This document shows, piece after piece, positions 19,544 through 29,627 of a stretch of DNA of 64,000 nt. The translations under genes were made by a program, and so were the position numbers. Source of the stretch: Clostridia bacterium (GTDB lineage: Bacteria > Bacillota > Clostridia > Christensenellales > Pumilibacteraceae); NCBI GenBank assembly GCA_022791915.1, contig JAAWAB010000003.1, positions 55,518 through 119,517 of the forward strand, read 5' to 3'. The notes beneath the pieces are model-generated. The model did not search any database. It saw nothing but the letters and a program-made list of their open reading frames with translations, and had not been told where the DNA came from. Numbering within the stretch: position 1 is the first letter of the stretch; every line of letters starts with the position of its first letter.

Positions 19544-20640
19544 AAATTTTCGGCAATTACATTTTTCGCAGTATCGTATGTTTTATTTCGGTTGCGGCAA
19601 CCGTATTTTTTCCGCTGTATTTCTGGATGCCCGTTCTTTCGTCGGATGCAAACAGAATCCTGCTTGCCGTGTTGGTTATTTTACTCACAGGCATCGAAGT
19701 TACTATTTTTGTAACAATCAACTATAAAATGCTTATTTTACCCATGAAAAGCATTAACGATACGGCAAAAAAATTGAGTAACGGCGAATACGATGCCCGC
19801 GCCGACATTCGTTTTGCTGACGAAGAAGTAAGACGATTGGGAAAAAGCACCAATAATATCGCCGACGAATTCGAAAATTTGGAACAAATGCGCAAATCGT
19901 TCGTTGCAAACGCTTCACACGAATTGCGTTCGCCGCTGACCTCCATGCAAGGATTTTTACAGGCATTACTCGACGGCACAATCGAACAAAAAGACGGCGA
20001 AAAATATCTTAAAATCGTACTGAACGAAACAAAACGACTGAATTCACTGATTACTTCCATGCTCGACTTATCCCGCATGGACTCGGGAAAATATCCGCTT
20101 ACCATGTCCCGATTTGAAATCAATGCGGTTATACGGCAAATCATCGAGCGGTTTGAACCGAATCTCGTTAAAAAAGAATTGCAACTCGACGTAGATTTTG
20201 CCCGTCCTACAAGTTTCGTTTATGCGGATAAGGATAAAATCATTCAGGTGCTCATCAATCTGATAGACAACGCCATCAAATATTCGCCCGCATTTTCGCG
20301 CATTCTCGTTACCACGCATGTACGCGGCAAAAAAATCTATATATCGGTTAAAGACCAAGGTTTCGGTATCAGTAAAAAAGATCAGATGCTCATTTGGGAT
20401 CGGTTTTACATGGCAGATAAGGCGCGCACCCCCAATAAAAGCAAGGGTACGGGACTCGGGTTGAGTATCGTCAAAAAAATTATCGATGACCACAAAGAAG
20501 TCATCACAGTAGAAAGTAACAAGGGCGCAGGTGCGGCATTTATATTTTCTTTGACGCTATTCGATGCGGCAAGACACAAAATAGACAACGGAACATTGCA
20601 AAAAGAAACGCGCAGACGCGGCAACAAGTCTTTGCAATAA
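19540..20640 (+). CDS. Membrane sensor histidine kinase (PhoR/ResE-like)
   Basis: 366 residues with two membrane helices (about 10-28 and 40-62), almost no extracytoplasmic loop, a HAMP segment (about 65-115), a HisKA domain with the phospho-accepting His in ANASHELRSPLTSMQGFL, and an ATPase domain (N box LINLIDNAIKYSP, G boxes KDQGFGISKKD and GTGLGLSIVKKI). The tiny external loop suggests sensing in or near the membrane or through a partner. Its partner is the overlapping upstream regulator. Confidence 0.94.
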   Translation: MKIFGNYIFRSIVCFISVAATVFFPLYFWMPVLSSDANRILLAVLVILLTGIEVTIFVTINYKMLILPMKSINDTAKKLSNGEYDARADIRFADEEVRRLGKSTNNIADEFENLEQMRKSFVANASHELRSPLTSMQGFLQALLDGTIEQKDGEKYLKIVLNETKRLNSLITSMLDLSRMDSGKYPLTMSRFEINAVIRQIIERFEPNLVKKELQLDVDFARPTSFVYADKDKIIQVLINLIDNAIKYSPAFSRILVTTHVRGKKIYISVKDQGFGISKKDQMLIWDRFYMADKARTPNKSKGTGLGLSIVKKIIDDHKEVITVESNKGAGAAFIFSLTLFDAARHKIDNGTLQKETRRRGNKSLQ

Positions 20641-20659
20641 AGCAAAAAAGGATGACCAA

Positions 20660-21259
20660 ATGGAAATTTTTTACGAGCAGAACGTAGCCAATCCCAATAT
20701 CGATAAACACAAAAAACGCACGGTTGTATTGTCCGTATTGCGCATTGTATTGCTTGCAATCGGTATAATTGCGGGATTGTTTCTGTTGGGATTTGGTGTC
20801 CAAATCGGGAAAGGTGCTTTAACCACCGTAATTCAACTCGGCATGGTTGTCTTGTCGGTTGCGCCATTCGTACTTACTTATATTCTTTTAGGACGTTTTT
20901 TGCGCAACTCCAACACCGAATACGACTATATATTAAACGGCGATGTATTGCGGATTGTATCCGTTGTCAGACGCACCAAACGCAAATTGTCGGCAACCGT
21001 TCGGATTGCTTCCGTCGAATCAATCGGTCGCATCACCGGCGAAGCGTATGACCGTTACGCCGCATCCAAAGACATAAAAAAGAAATTTGCGCTGTGCAAT
21101 TATGATAACGAAGAAAAAATCGTGTATATTCGCTATCGGAGCGAAGGGGAAAATTTTCTTCTTCACATAGAGCCGGATGATGAAATGATTGCATCGTTAC
21201 GAAAAAGTCTGCCGAGAATGGGAATTATGGATAAAAGCATGGGATTGGCGGTAAAATGA
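20660..21259 (+). CDS. Small two-helix membrane protein of unknown function
   Basis: 199 residues. Two hydrophobic helices (about 22-48 and 55-78) are followed by a cytoplasmic alpha/beta domain of about 115 residues (NTEYDYILNGDVLRIVSVVRRTKRKL). It resembles the small two-TM membrane proteins with a PH-like soluble domain common next to clostridial operons, but I could not assign a family. It lies 19 bases after the histidine kinase and overlaps the cysteine desulfurase start by 4 bases, so it bridges the two functions in one transcript. Confidence 0.75.
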   Translation: MEIFYEQNVANPNIDKHKKRTVVLSVLRIVLLAIGIIAGLFLLGFGVQIGKGALTTVIQLGMVVLSVAPFVLTYILLGRFLRNSNTEYDYILNGDVLRIVSVVRRTKRKLSATVRIASVESIGRITGEAYDRYAASKDIKKKFALCNYDNEEKIVYIRYRSEGENFLLHIEPDDEMIASLRKSLPRMGIMDKSMGLAVK

Positions 21260-22368
21260 TGATTTATCTGGATAATGCGGCAACCACAAAGCCGTTTGAC
21301 GGCGTCCTTCGTAAGATGTCCGAATTGTACGAAGAACGGTTTTTCAATCCGTCGGCGCTATATACACCCGCGTATGCGGTAGCCAAAGAAATCGAAAGTG
21401 CCAGAGAATCGATATGCCGTTTCTTGGGTAGTGGGGGAACGGTTTATTTTACATCGTGCGCCACCGAATCCAACACGTGGGTATTTTCCTGCGGAATCAA
21501 AAACAAAAAGGGAAACATTGTCATATCGGCGGGAGAGCACGCTTCTGTTTACGAAAACGCACACGCACTTATTGCCAAAGGGTACGATGTTCGGATTGTC
21601 AATCTTTCTGCCGACGGAACAGTGAATCAAAGCGATTTAATGCGGAAAACAGACCAAAACACCACATTGGTATCCGTTTTGCATTGCAATAACGAAACGG
21701 GCGCCGTCAACGATATTGCCGCACTTGCCCGCAGCGTCAAAAAAGTTGCGCCGCATGCGCTTTTTCACAGTGACGGTGTGCAAGCTCTTTGTAAAATTCC
21801 CGTTCGGTGTGCCGACGCAGGTATTGACTTATATAGTGTGAGCGCGCACAAAATCGGAGGCGTTAAAGGCGTAGGCGCTTTATGGGTGCGGAACGGCATT
21901 CGTCTTGCCCCGATGTTGCTCGGCGGCGGCCAGGAAAAAGGGGAACGTTCGGGAACCGAAAATACGGCGGGAATTATAGGATTTGCCGAAGCCATTCGGC
22001 TTTTTTCCCAAACCGACGCAAATGCCGTTGCCGACATGCGCCATGCCGTCCGCCGAACATTACTTGCAACCGATAATGTGCTGATAAACGAATCGGAAAA
22101 TAATTCGCCGTATATTTTATCCGCTTCGATTTCGGGCATTCGCTCGGAAATTTTACAACGTAAACTTGCCGAACGGGGTATTTTTATCGGTTTGGGGTCG
22201 GCATGTTCGTCGCGGTTGAAGAAAAACAGGATTTTATCTGCAATGGGCAGAAGTATGTCATACATAGAAGGCAGTATTCGTATTAGTTTCGGCGCGCAGA
22301 ATAGTCCGATTGAAATTCCTGCGGTATGCACCGCATTACAAGAAGAAATCGCCGCGTTACGAACATAA
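21256..22368 (+). CDS. Cysteine desulfurase (NifS/IscS family), likely sulfur donor to ThiI
   Basis: A PLP enzyme that takes sulfur from cysteine as a persulfide. The 370 residues start with LDNAATTKPF and carry the PLP-lysine region LYSVSAHKIGGVKGVGALW and the catalytic cysteine loop GLGSACSSRL. It overlaps the upstream membrane protein by 4 bases and is followed 21 bases later by thiI. This NifS-ThiI pairing is known from Firmicutes, where the dedicated desulfurase feeds 4-thiouridine formation in tRNA. No Fe-S scaffold gene is nearby. Confidence 0.94.
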   Translation: MMIYLDNAATTKPFDGVLRKMSELYEERFFNPSALYTPAYAVAKEIESARESICRFLGSGGTVYFTSCATESNTWVFSCGIKNKKGNIVISAGEHASVYENAHALIAKGYDVRIVNLSADGTVNQSDLMRKTDQNTTLVSVLHCNNETGAVNDIAALARSVKKVAPHALFHSDGVQALCKIPVRCADAGIDLYSVSAHKIGGVKGVGALWVRNGIRLAPMLLGGGQEKGERSGTENTAGIIGFAEAIRLFSQTDANAVADMRHAVRRTLLATDNVLINESENNSPYILSASISGIRSEILQRKLAERGIFIGLGSACSSRLKKNRILSAMGRSMSYIEGSIRISFGAQNSPIEIPAVCTALQEEIAALRT

Positions 22369-22389
22369 ACACGGCAAGGACGGTACACT

Positions 22390-23565
22390 TTGGAAAATAT
22401 TATTGTAATTCGTTACGGCGAAATCTACTTAAAAGGAAAAAACAGAGCCTTTTTCGAACGGATACTAATCAAAAATATCCGCTATAAACTCAAAGATTTC
22501 GGTTGCAAGCTCCATGCGGGGAGAAGTAGGTATATTGTAAGCGACTATCCGACCAAACAGGAAAACGAAGTGGTAGCCGCCCTGCAAACGGTTTTCGGAA
22601 TTCATTCGTTAAGCGTTGCCGTTTGCGTTCCGAACGACCTTGAAACGCTCATAAAGCACGTTTGTCTGTCCGCACCCGATTCGGGAACGTTTCGTATCAG
22701 CGTGCACCGCGGAGATAAACGCTATCCGCTTACGTCCGTTGCGCTCGCCGCCAAATTAGGCGCCGCCGTATTGTCGGCAAAGCCCGATTTACGTGTGGAT
22801 TTGCACACGCCCGAACACACCGTTTGGGTAGACGTGCGCGAAAACGGTACGGCATATATTTACGGAAAGGTGATAAACGGTTTAGGCGGTATGCCCGTGG
22901 GTTGCGCAGGAAAAGGCTTATTATTGCTTTCGGGCGGCATCGATAGCCCCGTAGCCGGCTATATGATGGCAAAACGCGGCTTATGTTTCGATGCCATACA
23001 TTTTCATTCTTACCCGTATACCAGCGAACAAGCGAAAGAAAAAGTAATTCAACTTGCGTCGATTATGCAAAACACCTGCGGAAAAATCCACTTGTATTGC
23101 GTGCCCGTCACGCAAATTCAGGAAGCAATTCACAAATACTGCACCGATTCGTATATGATTACTATTCTGCGACGATTTATGATGCGCATAGCGGCTATCG
23201 TTGCGCAAAAGCAACAATGCGGTTGTCTTATCAACGGTGAAAGTTTGGGGCAGGTGGCAAGTCAGACACTGGAAAGCATTACCGTTACAAACGATATGGT
23301 GTCATCTATGCCGATTTTTCGCCCGCTAATCGGAATGGACAAGCAAGAAATTATCGATATCGCGCTCAAAATGGGTACGTATGAAACTTCCGTTTTGCCG
23401 TATGAAGATTGTTGTACCGTATTTCTCCCCGAATCACCCGTTACGCGCCCTACAATCGCAAAAGCGGAAGAAGAGGAAGCAAAAATCCCCGATTATAATC
23501 GATTGCTTTCCGATGCCGTCAATAAAATTGAAATTCTGAAAATTTCACAATCCGAAACTTGCTGA
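22390..23565 (+). CDS. thiI: tRNA 4-thiouridine synthase ThiI (no rhodanese domain)
   Basis: 391 residues: N-terminal ferredoxin-like plus THUMP RNA-binding domains (about 1-165) and a PP-loop ATPase (LLLLSGGIDSPVAGYMMAKRG). A conserved cysteine pair lies in PYEDCCTVFLP. The E. coli-type C-terminal rhodanese domain is missing, which is normal for Firmicute ThiI that takes sulfur directly from a partner desulfurase such as the gene just upstream. The start is TTG at 22390, about 9 bases after AAGGA. It would thiolate U8 of tRNAs. Confidence 0.95.
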   Translation: MENIIVIRYGEIYLKGKNRAFFERILIKNIRYKLKDFGCKLHAGRSRYIVSDYPTKQENEVVAALQTVFGIHSLSVAVCVPNDLETLIKHVCLSAPDSGTFRISVHRGDKRYPLTSVALAAKLGAAVLSAKPDLRVDLHTPEHTVWVDVRENGTAYIYGKVINGLGGMPVGCAGKGLLLLSGGIDSPVAGYMMAKRGLCFDAIHFHSYPYTSEQAKEKVIQLASIMQNTCGKIHLYCVPVTQIQEAIHKYCTDSYMITILRRFMMRIAAIVAQKQQCGCLINGESLGQVASQTLESITVTNDMVSSMPIFRPLIGMDKQEIIDIALKMGTYETSVLPYEDCCTVFLPESPVTRPTIAKAEEEEAKIPDYNRLLSDAVNKIEILKISQSETC

Positions 23566-23617
23566 AAAACCTTTTCTATTGGTGTGCAAACCCATTAAGC
23601 AGGATACACACAAACGC

Positions 23618-25654
23618 TTATTCGTCGATTTCGTAAAGAATTTCAAAGTCATCAAAATTGTCCGAATCGAAAGTGTCATCAAAAATGAACGGTGTTTCAA
23701 AATACGAGTATCGGGTAGGAAGATGATTTTTGGAAAACCAGCAGGATTTTCTGTATCGCGGGGGCAAATCTGCACCCGCAAGATATACCGCTTTTTCATC
23801 GGTCAATTTTTTTGTATCGATATCTAATTTTGTAACCGTATCGGGCACCGTAAAACCATTCGTGTCATGTAAAACTTCCAATATCTTTTTGGCAAGTAAC
23901 GTCGGCTCGTTTCCGCCGTAAATCGGTTTCCCGTCATCATCATTTCCAAACCAAACGGCAACCGTATAACGGGGAGTATAGGCGACGCAATATGCGTCGC
24001 TGTTTTTGTCCCCACGTTCCACCGTACCGGTTTTTGCGGCAACATTATGAAAACACGCAAGTTTTTTTGCCGTACCCGTCTGCGCGCATTCCCGAAGCAT
24101 TTCCGTTAATAAAAAAGCGGTATCCGAACCCACAGCTCTGCTTTGCACGTTTTTTTTCTTATACACGCATTTCCCGTCTACTTGTATACTGTTTATATAA
24201 GAAGCAGGGGAATGCACACCCCCATTTGCCAAGGCGGAATACGCATTGGCTAATTCATATAACGTAACCCCTTCGTTCAAACCGCCCAATGCAACGGCAA
24301 GTCCGTTATCTTTATCGGAAAACGGTAACCCAAAACGGCTTGCAATTGATTTTGCGTATTCCACACCACACATGTCGGTCAATTTAACCGCGGGTATATT
24401 TAACGAATATTTCAAACTGTCGGAAACAGTAATATCTCCGTAATATTTATCGGCGAAATTCTTGGGACTGTATCCCGAAAAATCCGTTTTTTCATCTTGC
24501 AAAATCGAAACAGGGTACACGCATTTCTTTTCCAAAGCAGGCGCAAACGCAACAAACGGTTTGAGCGCCGACCCCGGTTGCCGCCTTATGGCAGGGGAAT
24601 TGAATATGTTCCCATAATCTCCTACCACAAGGGAGCTAAAATTATCCACTACAAGCGCACGCACATCATGCCCCGTTTTATATAGTATGTCTGACATACT
24701 ACTATAAATATCGTTCAAAGTCCCCGTTTTTGTATTTACGATGATAGTCGGTTTTTTTTCAAAAAGTTCTTCCGCAAGACAATCCAATACCCGCGCCGCC
24801 TCTGTCAACACATTTTCAATATAAACGGAATAGGGATTTTGACGCATGGGTGAAATTATCACATCTTTTGCTTTTTCTCTTTCCACATCGATTTTTTCGA
24901 TTTTTCCGATATCCGCCATTCTGTCTATTACAACGTTTCTGCGTTTTATGGCATTCTCCTTTTTCAAAAGGGGATTAAACCGCGTAGGATTGTTTATGAT
25001 TCCCGCCAGTAAAGCGCTTTCCGCAACGTCGAGGTTTGCAACGTCTTTATCGAAATATGTGCGAGCAGCCTGCCCGATTCCGTACACATTGTTCCCGAAA
25101 TAAATTATGTTCAAATACGCTTCCAGAATCCGGTCTTTGGAATAGTTTCTTTCCAATTCTTTTGCTATGCGGATTTCCTGAAACTTACGCGAAAATGTTT
25201 TTTTATTGGATAAATGCGTATTTTTTATCAGTTGCTGTGTAATGGTAGAGGCACCTTCTTTGAACGACGCCGATCGAACGTTGTTTTTTAATGCACCCAT
25301 CATCCGCACGTAATCCACACCGTGGTGGCGATAAAATCGTTTATCTTCTATGCAGATAAATGCATTTTTGGTATGTTCGGGAATTTCGGATAGCGGGGTA
25401 TAAATTCTGTTGTTGCTATATATTCCGTCTGCCACAATATTTCCGTCTAATCCCTTTATGGTAACGGTTTGATGAATTCTTTCTAATTTGGCAGTATCCA
25501 ACGTTGCCCAACCGCCGATTTTTACCGCAGGTTCGGTCAGCAAAAAGAAAGCCGTGCCGCAAACGACAAGCAATGAAACGACCGTAACGGTCAGAATAAT
25601 CAGCCAACGCTTTGCTTTCATAAAAATAGTATTGCATTTTTTATAAAATTCCAT
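23618..25654 (-). CDS. Class A penicillin-binding protein (PBP1a type)
   Basis: A bifunctional peptidoglycan synthase facing outward. The 678 residues have an N-terminal membrane helix (about 17-35), a GT51 transglycosylase domain (EDKRFYRHHGVD, GASTITQQLIKN, RKFQEIRIAKELER) and a transpeptidase domain with SxxK in GSALKPFVAF, SxN in KYSLNIP and KTG in AAKTGTVERG. Two starts are possible, 25654 (given) and 25621; neither has a ribosome site. A TATAGT -10 at 25671-25676 fits a very short leader. It is the only minus-strand gene in the first 33 kb. Confidence 0.93.
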   Translation of the reverse strand: MEFYKKCNTIFMKAKRWLIILTVTVVSLLVVCGTAFFLLTEPAVKIGGWATLDTAKLERIHQTVTIKGLDGNIVADGIYSNNRIYTPLSEIPEHTKNAFICIEDKRFYRHHGVDYVRMMGALKNNVRSASFKEGASTITQQLIKNTHLSNKKTFSRKFQEIRIAKELERNYSKDRILEAYLNIIYFGNNVYGIGQAARTYFDKDVANLDVAESALLAGIINNPTRFNPLLKKENAIKRRNVVIDRMADIGKIEKIDVEREKAKDVIISPMRQNPYSVYIENVLTEAARVLDCLAEELFEKKPTIIVNTKTGTLNDIYSSMSDILYKTGHDVRALVVDNFSSLVVGDYGNIFNSPAIRRQPGSALKPFVAFAPALEKKCVYPVSILQDEKTDFSGYSPKNFADKYYGDITVSDSLKYSLNIPAVKLTDMCGVEYAKSIASRFGLPFSDKDNGLAVALGGLNEGVTLYELANAYSALANGGVHSPASYINSIQVDGKCVYKKKNVQSRAVGSDTAFLLTEMLRECAQTGTAKKLACFHNVAAKTGTVERGDKNSDAYCVAYTPRYTVAVWFGNDDDGKPIYGGNEPTLLAKKILEVLHDTNGFTVPDTVTKLDIDTKKLTDEKAVYLAGADLPPRYRKSCWFSKNHLPTRYSYFETPFIFDDTFDSDNFDDFEILYEIDE

Positions 25655-25695
25655 ACGAAGCAGTGTTTTTACTATACTTTTCCGTAATTATCCAT

Positions 25696-25701
25696 TATAA
25701 T
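25696..25701 (+). promoter_or_regulatory. -10 element (TATAAT) before miaB
   Basis: TATAAT 17 bases before the miaB start, with a poor -35 (TATACT, 25673-25678, at 17-base spacing). It starts the miaB-mutS-mutL-miaA-ynbB transcript. Confidence 0.55.
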
Positions 25702-25717
25702 ATTTATCGGAGGTTTT

Positions 25718-27019
25718 ATGGAAAAAACCTATAAAATTCTTACATACGGTTGCCAGATGAATGTTCACGAGTCGGAAAAGATTGCGGGACTCTTGGAACG
25801 AGAAGGATATACATGCACCGAAAACGATTTTGCCGACGTTGTTGTACTCAACACATGTTGTGTACGCGAAAGCGCCGAAACGCGGATTTTGGGTAATCTC
25901 GGCATTCTGAAAAAAACAAAAGAGCAGCATCCCGAAATGAAAATCATCGTTTGCGGTTGCATGACGCAGGCAGACGGCGCAGCAGAACGCTTGCAAAAAC
26001 GTTGCCCGTTTCTCTATGCGATTTTGGGCACTCATAACCTGGATAAAATTCCCGAAATTCTGTCGGAAAACGAAAGGCATACGCATATAGAAGTTTCGCA
26101 AACATATGCCGTAAAAGAAGATATTCCCATTGCCCGCACGTCCGGCATCAACGCTTGGGTGAACATCATGTACGGCTGCAATAACTTTTGCACGTATTGC
26201 ATTGTTCCGTATGTTCGCGGAAGAGAGCGTAGCCGAGAAAAAAAACGTGTAATCGCCGACGTAAAAGCCCTGGTAGAGCAAGGATATAAACAAATTACGC
26301 TTCTCGGGCAGAACGTAAATTCATATGGGCACGACCTTATTGATAAAAATTCCGATTTCGCCTCTCTTTTACGTGACCTTTCGGAAATAGACGGAAAATT
26401 CCGCATAAAGTTCATGACCTCGCACCCCAAAGATATTCAAAGAGAAACGATTCTCGCACTATCTTCCGGCGAAAAACTCTCGCATTTTCTTCATGTTCCG
26501 GCACAAGCGGGAAGCGACCGAATTCTCAAACTGATGAATCGTGGTTATACGGCAAGAGAATATCTGAACAAAGTAGATATGATTCGTACAATCATTCCCG
26601 ACGCAGGGTTATCGGGGGATATCATGGTAGGCTTTCCCACCGAAACGGAAGAAGATTTTGCCGACACGCTTCGTTTGGTGCAAAATGCCCGTTATGACAA
26701 TTTGTATACGTTTATCTATTCCAGGCGCAACGGAACGCCCGCCGCCGCTATGGAGGGACAAGTTCCCATAAGCGATAAAAAACACCGTATTCGAGAGTTG
26801 ATTGCCACACAGGCAATTGTTGCCGAAAAGCAGGCGGCACAAGCGGTAGGGAAGCAATTCGAAATACTATGTTCGGAATATCGCGACGGCAAACTGATAG
26901 GAGAAACCGCATGCGGCAAAGCCGTTGTTTTTGACGGCAAAGCCGATTTGGTAGGAAAATTTTTTCCCGTACGCATTATAAAACATAAAAATTCCAAGTT
27001 ATACGGAGTGATACAATAA
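25718..27019 (+). CDS. miaB: tRNA-2-methylthio-N6-isopentenyladenosine-37 synthase MiaB
   Basis: A radical-SAM methylthiotransferase acting on i6A37 of tRNAs, the step after MiaA. The 433 residues begin ILTYGCQMNVHESE, with UPF0004 cysteines (NTCCVRE, CGCMTQ), a radical-SAM motif CNNFCTYC followed by IVPYVRGRERSR, and a C-terminal TRAM domain. CGGAGG stands before the ATG. Its substrate-making partner MiaA is encoded in the same operon. Confidence 0.97.
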   Translation: MEKTYKILTYGCQMNVHESEKIAGLLEREGYTCTENDFADVVVLNTCCVRESAETRILGNLGILKKTKEQHPEMKIIVCGCMTQADGAAERLQKRCPFLYAILGTHNLDKIPEILSENERHTHIEVSQTYAVKEDIPIARTSGINAWVNIMYGCNNFCTYCIVPYVRGRERSREKKRVIADVKALVEQGYKQITLLGQNVNSYGHDLIDKNSDFASLLRDLSEIDGKFRIKFMTSHPKDIQRETILALSSGEKLSHFLHVPAQAGSDRILKLMNRGYTAREYLNKVDMIRTIIPDAGLSGDIMVGFPTETEEDFADTLRLVQNARYDNLYTFIYSRRNGTPAAAMEGQVPISDKKHRIRELIATQAIVAEKQAAQAVGKQFEILCSEYRDGKLIGETACGKAVVFDGKADLVGKFFPVRIIKHKNSKLYGVIQ

Positions 27020-27020
27020 T

Positions 27021-29627
27021 ATGTCTTTATCACCAATGATGAAACAATATCTGCAAATGAAAGACGACTGCAAAGATTCTTTGCTGTTCTTTCGTTTGGG
27101 AGATTTTTATGAACTATTTTTTGACGACGCCATAACGGTAAGCCGTGAACTTGATTTGGTGCTTACGGGAAAAAGTTGCGGATTGCCCGAACGCGCACCT
27201 ATGTGCGGTATACCGTATCATGCCGTAGATACATATTTAACCAAGTTGATTCAAAAAGGATACAAAGTTACTATCTGCGAACAAACTACACCCGTAAACA
27301 AAAAGGGAATCATGCGTAGGGAAGTAACGCGTATCGTTACGCCCGGTACGGTTACGGAAAGCAGTATGCTTACCGCCGATAAAAACAATTACCTGGTAAG
27401 TATTTACTATGCGAATTCGGGCGTAGGAGTTTCTTGGGCGGATATCTCTACGGGCGAATTTAACCATACCTATATCGACGGGCAAATTTCCGTCGGTTTG
27501 AACGATTTATTGGCGCGAATCGAACCGGTAGAAATCATATGCAATCAGGATATGCTTGCCGAAAGCATTCAACTTTCCATTGTAAAGTACGGTGCAGTAT
27601 GCCCGTTTTCGGCATACGACGAAACGGCGTACGAATACGATAACGCCGCAAATATTTTGCGCACGCAATTATCCGAAGAAAACTTGCAACGTATCGATAA
27701 CAAACATTGCATATGTGCCGCAGGTGCACTGCTTGCCTACATAAAAGATACGCAAAAATGTGCGTTGACACACATCAACAAACTCAATCGCGACGAAAGC
27801 GAAAAACATATGTTAATCGACGCAAACACGCGTCGGACGCTGGAATTAACGCAATCGTTTTCGGGGAAAAAGAACCATTCTCTTTTCGGTTGTATCAATC
27901 GAACCCGCACGGGAATGGGGGCTCGCTTGTTGAAAAAATGGATAGAGCAACCCGAAATCGACGTTTCCATAATCAATTCACGTTTGGATTTTGTGCAGGA
28001 GCTGACCGACCATCCCGTAAATTGCAAGAACTTATATGGGATTTTGAGTAGTATACATGACATAGAACGTTTAACTGCTCGTCTTTCGGCGCATAAAATC
28101 CTTCCGATAGAATTACTCACATTAAGCGCATCTTTGCGTAGCATAGTCAGCTTAAAACAACAACTGCAAGCAATCGGCAGCGAATCGGCATTTCGTATCG
28201 ACGAGCAGTTATTGGTATTCGATGAAATATGTGATTTACTCGAAAGGGCAATCCGTGACTTCAACAAAACCACAACCGCTACCGATAAGAAGAAGAAAGA
28301 AAAGGTTTCTCACAGTATTTTCAACAAGGGTTATGATGCCGATTTAGACGAATACAGAAATCTAATTGAGAATACGCGATCGGTTTTGGAACAGTTGGTG
28401 TGTGCCGAAAAGGAAGAAACAGGTATAAAAAATATAAAAATCGGCTTTAACAATATATTCGGATATTATCTGGAAGTCCCCAAATCGCAAGCCGATTCCG
28501 TTCCGTACAGATATGTACGCAAACAAACGGTTGCCAATGCGGAACGATACGTCACCGAAGAACTGAAAGAATTGGAAGACAAAATTCTTCATGCGGAAGA
28601 ATTGTCGGTAGAACGAGAAAACAAATTGTATGAAGATCTGACGGCTAAATTACAATTGAAAATCGAAGATTTTCTCTCGGTGGCGCAAACAATTGCAATG
28701 CTCGATTGCGTGGTATCGTTTGCAATCATTTCCCAAGAACGCAACTACATACGACCTATCGTTAATAACAATGCAACCATAAAAATTCGAGAAGGCAGAC
28801 ACCCTGTGGTCGAAACCCTGCTAAAAGACGAAACGTTCGTTCCAAATGACACCTTGGTTGATTCGGATGAAAACAAAATCATGTTAATCACCGGTCCGAA
28901 TATGGCAGGCAAAAGTATCTATATGAAGCAGGTGGCTCTCATTACCGTCATGGCGCATATGGGTTGCTTTATTCCCGCAGCAGCAGCGGAAATCGGAGTT
29001 GTCGATCGAATTTTCACGCGTGTAGGGGCCAATGATGATTTATCGTCGGGTAGAAGTACGTTTATGGTAGAAATGTCGGAAGTGACGGATATTCTGAAAA
29101 ATGCAACCGATAACTCACTCATACTTATGGACGAAATCGGACGCGGAACTTCTACATTTGATGGATTGAGTATTGCCTGGTCCATTATAGAATACCTCTC
29201 CGTGAATCTTAAAGCCAAGGTTTTGTTTTCCACGCATTATCATGAATTAACCGATTTAGAAGGTTCTTTATCGGGAATCAAAAATTATAAACTTACGGTA
29301 AGAGAACTTAATAACACCATTATCTTTTTGCGCAAGTTAATGCGGGGAAGCGCAAACCGTAGTTTCGGAATCGAAGTGGCAAGCCTTACGGGATTACCCG
29401 ATACAGTCGTCGCAAGAGCAAAAGAACTTTTGAAACGATTGGAAATGTCCGATTTACATAAAGAAACCGTTGCAACCGCAGGACAACAAATATCGCTTTT
29501 TGCCCCCGAAGGCAAAACGCATGAAATCGTCCGCATTTTGCAAGAACTTGATATCAATGAAACTTCTCCGCGCGCGGCACTGGATATCCTGATAGATTTG
29601 AAAGAAAAGGCAACCGTAAATGAATAA
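27021..29627 (+). CDS. mutS: DNA mismatch repair protein MutS
   Basis: 868 residues. The N-terminal mismatch-binding domain (GDFYELFFDDA with the Phe-x-Glu reader), connector, lever and clamp regions lead to the ATPase (Walker A TGPNMAGKSIYMKQV, SSGRSTFMVEM, Walker B SLILMDEIGRGTSTFDG). It starts 1 base after miaB, with GGAGTG inside the miaB end as ribosome site. It overlaps mutL by 8 bases. Confidence 0.98.
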   Translation: MSLSPMMKQYLQMKDDCKDSLLFFRLGDFYELFFDDAITVSRELDLVLTGKSCGLPERAPMCGIPYHAVDTYLTKLIQKGYKVTICEQTTPVNKKGIMRREVTRIVTPGTVTESSMLTADKNNYLVSIYYANSGVGVSWADISTGEFNHTYIDGQISVGLNDLLARIEPVEIICNQDMLAESIQLSIVKYGAVCPFSAYDETAYEYDNAANILRTQLSEENLQRIDNKHCICAAGALLAYIKDTQKCALTHINKLNRDESEKHMLIDANTRRTLELTQSFSGKKNHSLFGCINRTRTGMGARLLKKWIEQPEIDVSIINSRLDFVQELTDHPVNCKNLYGILSSIHDIERLTARLSAHKILPIELLTLSASLRSIVSLKQQLQAIGSESAFRIDEQLLVFDEICDLLERAIRDFNKTTTATDKKKKEKVSHSIFNKGYDADLDEYRNLIENTRSVLEQLVCAEKEETGIKNIKIGFNNIFGYYLEVPKSQADSVPYRYVRKQTVANAERYVTEELKELEDKILHAEELSVERENKLYEDLTAKLQLKIEDFLSVAQTIAMLDCVVSFAIISQERNYIRPIVNNNATIKIREGRHPVVETLLKDETFVPNDTLVDSDENKIMLITGPNMAGKSIYMKQVALITVMAHMGCFIPAAAAEIGVVDRIFTRVGANDDLSSGRSTFMVEMSEVTDILKNATDNSLILMDEIGRGTSTFDGLSIAWSIIEYLSVNLKAKVLFSTHYHELTDLEGSLSGIKNYKLTVRELNNTIIFLRKLMRGSANRSFGIEVASLTGLPDTVVARAKELLKRLEMSDLHKETVATAGQQISLFAPEGKTHEIVRILQELDINETSPRAALDILIDLKEKATVNE

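Noticed and set aside
23566..23617. Terminator between thiI and the penicillin-binding protein gene
   Set aside because: Only a weak GTGTG/CACAC pair without a T-run was seen.
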